Made by a program: the position numbers and the translations under genes
Notes under the pieces: generated by a model
The model's input: only the letters and a program-made list of their open reading frames with translations
The model's database searches: none
Told to the model about the DNA's origin: nothing
Assembly: GCA_019914995.1 (NCBI GenBank)
Contig: CM034132.1
Location: 5,417,501-5,481,500, forward strand
Direction of reading: 5' to 3'
DNA: 64,000 bases
From: Acanthochlamys bracteata
Taxonomy: Eukaryota; Streptophyta; Magnoliopsida; Pandanales; Velloziaceae
Shown here: piece after piece, positions 58,337-64,000 of the stretch
Layout: each line of letters begins with the position of its first letter
Numbering within the stretch: position 1 is the first letter of the stretch

Positions 58337-61133
58337 TAGAGATGCAAAAACAGACGGGCCGGGTTGGACCAGTTCGACAGCCCGTTATATATATTTATTT
58401 TTTAAATAATAAATTTAAATAATATTTAAATATTATTAAATATAAAAAATTGAAAATAATTTTAAAAATTATTACTAAATATAAAAAATTTAAAAAATAA
58501 CTTTAAAAATTATTATTAAATATAAAAAAATTATTACAATTTGTAATATGTATATAATTATACATTTGAACTTGTACTTGGAATATTTTTATTTAAAAAT
58601 AATTCAGAAAATTATTCAGTCAGGTCTTCACTGTGAGTTGTATGCTGCATTCTTTTTATTGCAAGTTTTCAGTCTTTCAAACAAGTTAACACTTCAACCA
58701 TCTCACTAGTAAGTTGTGTTCTGCGTTCTTCAATTATCCTTCCAGCTGTACTAAATGCCGATTCTGAAGACACCGTTGAAACAGGAATAGTCAAAATATC
58801 ACGTGCTAGTTGAGAGAGTACTGGATATCTTGTTGAATGTGTCTTCCACCAGTTCAAAACATTAAAATTTTCTGGGTTTTCATCGTCTTCTACAATGACA
58901 GTATCATCTTCAAAGTATTTGTTCAAGTCCGAAGAAGATTGCATGCTGCTTGAAGTTGAAGATAGTGTTGAACTTGAACCAGGCTTGATGGAGATCAAAG
59001 ACCAATTGATCGTTTTTTTCTTCTTACTTTGATGAGTTTGTGCCGGTGCCGCTTGTTGTTGTTGATTTCGCAAATTACCAAACCTAACTTCGTAAAGATC
59101 ATAAACTTCATACAGCTTGTTACGAGCGTTAGTTATTTGCAATTGAATATCGAAAATATCTAAATACATACCAATATATGTAAGAGTATTAGTAAAATAT
59201 ACAAATTTAAATCTAGGATCTAACATAAATGCAAAACAATATAAAAGAGAAATATCAGACCAATATTTTTTTAATTTTTTAGTCATTATTATAATTATAG
59301 GTCCAAGTAATTCATCTGTTATATGTGAATGTAGCATAGTAGCTATATTAAGAATTGAATGTAAAACTAATGGAGAAGTAGGATAGTAAACACCAGATAA
59401 TAAAACAGTAGCATCATAAAAAGTTTCTAAAAATTCTACAAGTTTTTCAGCAATAATCCAATAAGTTTCAGTAAATATATTGTTACCCATTCTTGTATTA
59501 TAAAAAATCATAAGCACATTTTTATAATCTAAAGTACTTTTCAACGTTAAATAAGTAGAATTCCATCTTACTGGCATATCAAGGTTGAACTTTCGGGGCT
59601 TTAGATGTTCTGCTATGCAATATCTCTTAAATTCAGCTAAACGTTGATTTGAACTAGTAATCCAAGAAATAGCAACGCGAATATCGTTAATCTGTTCACT
59701 TACCAGCTACATACCTGATTGTACGATTAAGTTGATAATATGGCAAGCACAACGTTGATGTAGTAAAATTCCTCCCATGTATGAGCTTAGCTTCATCTCA
59801 ATAAATCGAATTGCTTTAATATTTGCTGAAGCATTATCTAGGGTGATGGAGACAATGCTGTTGCTTATACCCCATTCTTTAACTACACTTATAATCCGCT
59901 CAGAAATATTTTTAGCATCATGTGCGGAATCAATAAGTCTAAAACCAATAATTCTTTTTTGCATAATCCATTGTGAATCTAAATAATGAGCAACAACACT
60001 TAAATAATCTTGTTTAGCTCTACCACTCCAAATATCAGATGTTAACGCAATAGAAAAATTTAAAGAAGTTAATTCAGATTTTAATATAGTGCGCATTTTA
60101 TTGTAATAAATAATAATATCATTTCTAGTAGTTGTTCTACTAACTTTTTGGAATTGTGGATAATATGCTCTTTTAATATGTTCTTCATAAAAAAATGACT
60201 CACTAAAATTAATAGGTAAATTCATAGCACAAATCATACGGGCAAGAGATTCTCTAGCTACATTAGAATCATAAGACCAAGTACTTACCGAACCATCCGT
60301 GTTGAATTGAAGTTGAGTTTGTGAAGGTTCCCTTCCAATTTGTTTTTTGGAAGCACATTTTTTACCATTTGCTATTAAATGTCGGGTACCTGCACTAGGA
60401 TTAGCAGTTAAAAGTTTATTGCAAAATTTATATTCCGCCATTTTTGATTGAGTAGTATCACTTAGCACTGTATATTCGGCAGTGAAATAGTTCCAGGCTT
60501 CAGAAGTTGGGACTTTTGAACGTTTTGTTGTTGTCGATGACGATCCTGAAGCCGAACTACTTCCAACACTTGGAATTGGAGGAATTTCGTTACATCTTTG
60601 ATGAAAACTTCTTCTTTGTGTTGGAAGAATATCATCTCCTTTCTCCATACGGGCAACATCTATTTCTTCCAAATTTTGATCGTCCATATCATAGTCATCC
60701 ATATCAAGATTAATGGCACGAAGATTTGGGTCCATTTAAAATAACAACTAAAATTTTGAGAATTGAAGAAATGTGAATTTAAAAAATAAAGTAAGAAAAA
60801 AATATTTTTATAATTTTGTGTAAGATTGAGTAGAATGAAAATGAGATTTGAGAAAAATGTATGAAAAATGAATGACAATATGATGTATTTATAGGTGAAA
60901 AGTTGAATCTTAAAAATAAAAAAAATTTTAACGTTGAATAAACGAATCGGTAAAAACACCGCTATATGGTCACATAACGGTCATCTTGCCGACGACATGA
61001 TGACGTAAATAGGTTAGTTTTTTTATCCGTCAACGGTCAATCGCCGACTGTGTCAAAGTCAATGTTGACCGGCAATGTATCAGTCTGATCTTGACGGCCG
61101 CCCCCGTTGGTCCGGCACATATTTGCATCTCTA
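58337..61133 (-). mobile_element. hAT transposon with near-complete transposase
   Basis: Inverted ends TAGAGATGCAAA (58337) and TTTGCATCTCTA (61133) are flanked by gtctatgc (58329-58336) and gttcatgc (61134-61141), a 6-of-8 match to an 8-bp duplication. The 2797-bp body carries one transposase gene on the minus strand. Subterminal regions hold GGGCCGG/CCGGAC-type motifs. Both ends are present, so it is a full-length copy; the two mismatches in the duplication and stops in the transposase say that it is not recent. Confidence 0.9.
58669..60735 (-). pseudogene. hAT transposase (BED finger, RNase H-like core, hAT dimerisation domain), broken
   Basis: One frame of about 687 sense codons on the minus strand. 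A poorly conserved BED-type finger lies at residues about 78-130 (SEAWNYFTAEY ... GTRHLIANGKKC): the family's first metal-binding Cys appears as Tyr (AEYKFC) and the usual His-rich end is altered. The transposase core follows (LTSDIWSG, SVVAHYLD, DNASANIKAI, HQRCACHIINLIVQSG, MPVRWNSTYLTL). The hAT dimerisation domain near the C terminus is well kept (NVLNWWKTHSTRYPVLSQLA, SSESAFSTAGRI). An in-frame TAG at 59708-59710, just after HIINLIVQSGM, splits the frame, and the frame ends with TGA at 58669-58671 where the family usually has Trp (CLKDW). Frame is otherwise continuous on both sides of the TAG. Related to plant DAYSLEEPER/RICESLEEPER-type transposases; this copy is presumably inactive. Confidence 0.9.
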
Positions 61134-61141
61134 GTTCATGC

Positions 61142-64000
61142 TGGTTAGTAGCTTATTATGGTGAGTCAACAAGACAAATCTTTTGCATCTGAGAGGAGAA
61201 GATGAATTCAAATCTCCACGGGAAGCCTGACCACCCTTCTAAAGGACAAAATTTTGTAACAGTTCTGAACTGTTTGCTCGTACTGCTGAGACTCCAAATT
61301 TGTCTTCACTTTGTCACCATCTTCCCTTGTAAAGCTGGAAGTGGGGACTGGTAGCTTGTACTATCTTCTAGCATTGAAGGCTTCTAAGGCGGATGTTGTC
61401 GAGATCCAAAATTAAATCCTGATCGGTACTGGACTAAACCGAGTCCAGATAAAATTCAAACTCGACTTAATCCAGTAAACCTGACTCAAAACTCAATAAG
61501 ACTAACTTGTCAATATTCAAGAAAATTTTGATATGATCTTCCTTAAAAACTTGATAGAAAGAATTTGTACAAGTAATAATAATTATACTTATTATCAAGA
61601 ATTCAAAACAAGAAAAACGACCAGCATAAAAATTATTTTACAAACAAAATACCACTAGTAGCTACCGGTAGCCGTAACACCTATTACAACCAAAACAAAT
61701 ACCATCGCAATAATACATACAATAAAGTATAAGAAAAGTCAATGCCTTTCGAGGATTACACAGCTAACTACATGCCAAAAGATTTATAAAATACCATCCG
61801 TACACTCTCGGTCCAACAATATAGAATCTAATCAGCGCCCGCTAGCCTCTGACCTATCTAAGCGAGGCCAAAGAAGAGAAAAGAGGGTGAGCCTAGTCTC
61901 AGTGAGGTAAAACAGCAAAATGCCCAATTTAATCAACTAATGCATTAAATAGGCATTATAGTACTATCTACACGAAGCAGATGCAACGATAGATCAGATC
62001 AGATTCTACCAAGTCCTGAATCGTCCCATACCAACTTAGTTCTTAGCAAAGATATACGATAATATGAAACAATGTTATGCAATGCTCTCAAAGCTATAAT
62101 ATATATACATATACATAGTGCACCCATGCAAGCAAAAATATATAATGATGTATGTGAATGCATCAAATTAGCAGTCATACAAGATAGGCGATCGAGTGAG
62201 ATCACATCTCCAACTCACATCACGCTATCAGGTATATCATACAAGCATACATACGTAATACCTTTATATATATCAAGTTACAAGCAAGCTCGGCGCTCAG
62301 TATGTTCTGAAACCCACCGGCAAGCAATATCATCACAGCTCGGTGCTCAGTATATTTTGGAATCCACCGGCAATCCATATCTTATAATTCGATGCCTAGT
62401 ATGTTTTAGAACCCATCAACTATCTATGTATTTCGATGCCTAGTATATCCTAGGACCCACCATATATCTCATTCAAACATATATAGTATAATAGATTATG
62501 ACAATACCTATCAGGTTCTGCATTGTCCGATACCAATGCAGTCCCTAACAAGTAGATGCAATACAATAGATTTTTACACAATGAACATGCTATGCCTAAT
62601 GCCTTCAATGCTATCGTGATTATACTTATGCATATATAAAAGAAAAATATTGACATGTATATAGAATATTCTCATAATTATGCCACATAGTCTATAATAT
62701 GCGAACATACTAGTAATAACTATAAACATGATGTCAAATAAATATAAACACGTACAGGCATATGTAGCATGAAGGTTAAATCATAATATGTAACGAGAAT
62801 GGCAAGTTACGCCAAAATTTCCAAAGGAAATGCTACCTGTGCCGAAAGCCTAACGTTAATTTAGAAAGAAAACATGGCATGGTAACCCTCACCTGTAGTC
62901 CAAGTAAGTATTTATTCAACCGTAAACTCTAAGCCGCACCACCCGAACTCAAGTCATTCGTACCACCTAACGTGCATACGGGCATATTCAATAAACAAGC
63001 ATGCTAACGAAAGCTAAATCAAATACTCGTAATAAATGCATAACTAAATTTGAGTCTAAAGTCCAATAGCATACGGCAAATCGTTCTAAGATTTCATCCA
63101 TTCAACCATTCATTCAAATTCCTAATCCGCTACACAATAAATACTAAACTAACGAATCCAAAAAGCTTACCGACGAGGTGAGACGATCGAATGCTAAAAC
63201 GACTTGAATCGACAACAACTCGCCTATTTCTAATCCAACGATTTTCTAAAATGAAACGAATTAATAATTCATCTAACAATGAATTCAAATACGCGATGCA
63301 AGAATTTTTAACTCAGCTAACCGGGTCGCCGGAAAGTTCTCCAGATTCCGACGAGCTAGGGTTCCAGCCAAAAGCGTTCGAGGCAGCAAAGAGGAGCAAC
63401 ACTGCCAGTAGAATACGATGGAATAGACGACGAGCTTCAATTTCGTCGCCGGCGGCCGGAATCGATGAAATAACGTCCGGCGGCGAACTCACGCGAAATC
63501 AAGCGCCGAAGCTGAAAATCAATGCAATTAAATGAGGAAAAAGACTTAACAAGTTGAGGGGAACGTTTCTAGCTACTTACCATCGCCGGACGAAATTCTA
63601 ATTTTTCTATCATGTGCGGCGTAGCTCGCCGGAGCCGTAACAACGATGTCAGGAGGGAGAAGATGATGGACGGAGTTGCTGGAGGAGATGGCCGTCGCTG
63701 GAGAAGGTTGATTTCGCACCGGAGAGGGCTGGAGCAGTGAGGGGTGGAGCACTGTCAAGCAGGTAGAGAGGAAGGAAGAAGAAGAAGGAAAAAAAATTAA
63801 AAGAATTGGACATTGCATAATAGATCTCCTATTACTAACTATAGCTTTCTCAATCCCACAGAAATATAAACATTACAGTTGTGAGGAACAGAATTGGAAA
63901 CTTGTCCAAAGATTCTAATAAAGGATTTCAGCTTGAGGATTAGATACAAGAAAAGCGAAGTCACCTAGCCAAACATCCTTTTAAAAACATATTTGCCTTC
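61142..64000 (-). repeat. Non-coding LTR-like repeat region, unclassified
   Basis: From about 61394 to 63820 the sequence has the character of a long plant retrotransposon LTR or untranslated region on the minus strand: GC-richer, pyrimidine-rich leader-like DNA at 63200-63820 with gccgg repeats, then AT-richer DNA with a degenerate tandem array at 62287-62474. The segment 61860-61900 (agaggagaaaagagggtgagcc-like) is also typical of such repeats. I could not find matching ends or a target-site duplication, so boundaries and family are uncertain. The open frames at 62072-62443, 63191-63535 and 63573-63818 look like composition artefacts. From 63830 to the window end I see nothing. Confidence 0.4.
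62287..62474. repeat. Degenerate tandem repeat, four units of about 44-51 bp
   Basis: Units start near 62287, 62337, 62388 and 62432. Each has a core like 'tcggtgctcagtatgttctg' followed by 'accc' (aacccaccgg, aatccaccgg, aacccatc, gacccacc). The first two are most alike; the last two are shorter and share tcgatgcctagtat. Confidence 0.7.

Noticed and set aside
63191-63535. 114-codon open frame near the right edge
   Set aside because: It lies in GC-richer LTR-like DNA with repeated gccgg motifs; the Ser/Arg-rich product shows no family.
61394-63817. A complete solo LTR with ends tgttgtcgag and gacattgca
   Set aside because: The candidate ends begin with TG and end with CA but the flanking five bases do not match, so the boundaries are unsupported.
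1-64000. CRISPR arrays, bacterial operons, rRNA genes
   Set aside because: No regularly spaced identical repeats, no ribosome-binding-site-led gene trains and no rRNA-like sequence seen; the window is plant nuclear DNA.

Overview
This window is nuclear DNA of a flowering plant, most likely a eudicot. The evidence is genes split by GT-AG introns, AT-rich intergenic DNA, Sirevirus-type Copia retrotransposons, hAT and CACTA DNA transposons, a TRIM, and a cluster of plant NADPH-dependent isoflavone-reductase-like / phenylcoumaran benzylic ether reductase (PCBER) genes. The species cannot be told from the sequence. I see no bacterial-style operons, CRISPR array or rRNA.

Host genes. Four complete reductase genes lie on the minus strand: 17439-19110, 34571-35832, 39403-41314 and 42420-57084. 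Each has five exons. The three middle exons are 135, 238 and 204 bp in all four genes, and every copy opens to a full-length protein of 305-310 residues with the glycine-rich NADPH motif and the family's catalytic lysine. The first three look PCBER-like; the fourth belongs to the Arabidopsis At4g34540-type branch and has a 12.3-kb second intron. A fifth small gene (10806-11184, plus strand, two exons) encodes an unrecognised 91-residue protein with an N-terminal hydrophobic segment and an Ala-Pro/Val-Pro tail.

Layout. 1-8866: a minus-strand Sirevirus whose 3' LTR lies off the left edge, with gag, pol, an env-like extra region and repeated polypurine tracts. 8.9-13.0 kb: mostly AT-rich DNA plus the small gene. 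13.05-14.87 kb: a three-layer nest (hAT MITE, TRIM inside it, second MITE of the same family inside the TRIM). 14.9-17.4 kb: copies of an AT-rich MITE-like repeat. 17.4-19.1 kb: reductase gene 1. 20.8-34.4 kb: an old Copia relic split by a hAT MITE and by a second Sirevirus, itself carrying a solo LTR in its 5' LTR. 34.6-41.3 kb: genes 2 and 3. 42.4-57.1 kb: gene 4, whose large intron holds three foldback elements next to TA repeats, a CACTA transposase relic, a tRNA-Glu-like sequence and a long alternating purine-pyrimidine tract. 58.3-61.1 kb: an almost intact hAT transposon. 61.4-63.8 kb: a non-coding, LTR-like repeat with a degenerate tandem array.

Taken together this is a tandem reductase cluster stretched by waves of transposon insertion. 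The reductases probably act in the cytosol on lignan/neolignan or related phenylpropanoid substrates, but exact substrates cannot be read from sequence. I found no wholly new system; the best leads are the giant intron, the nested insertions with readable target-site duplications, the foldback trio and the small secreted-type protein.
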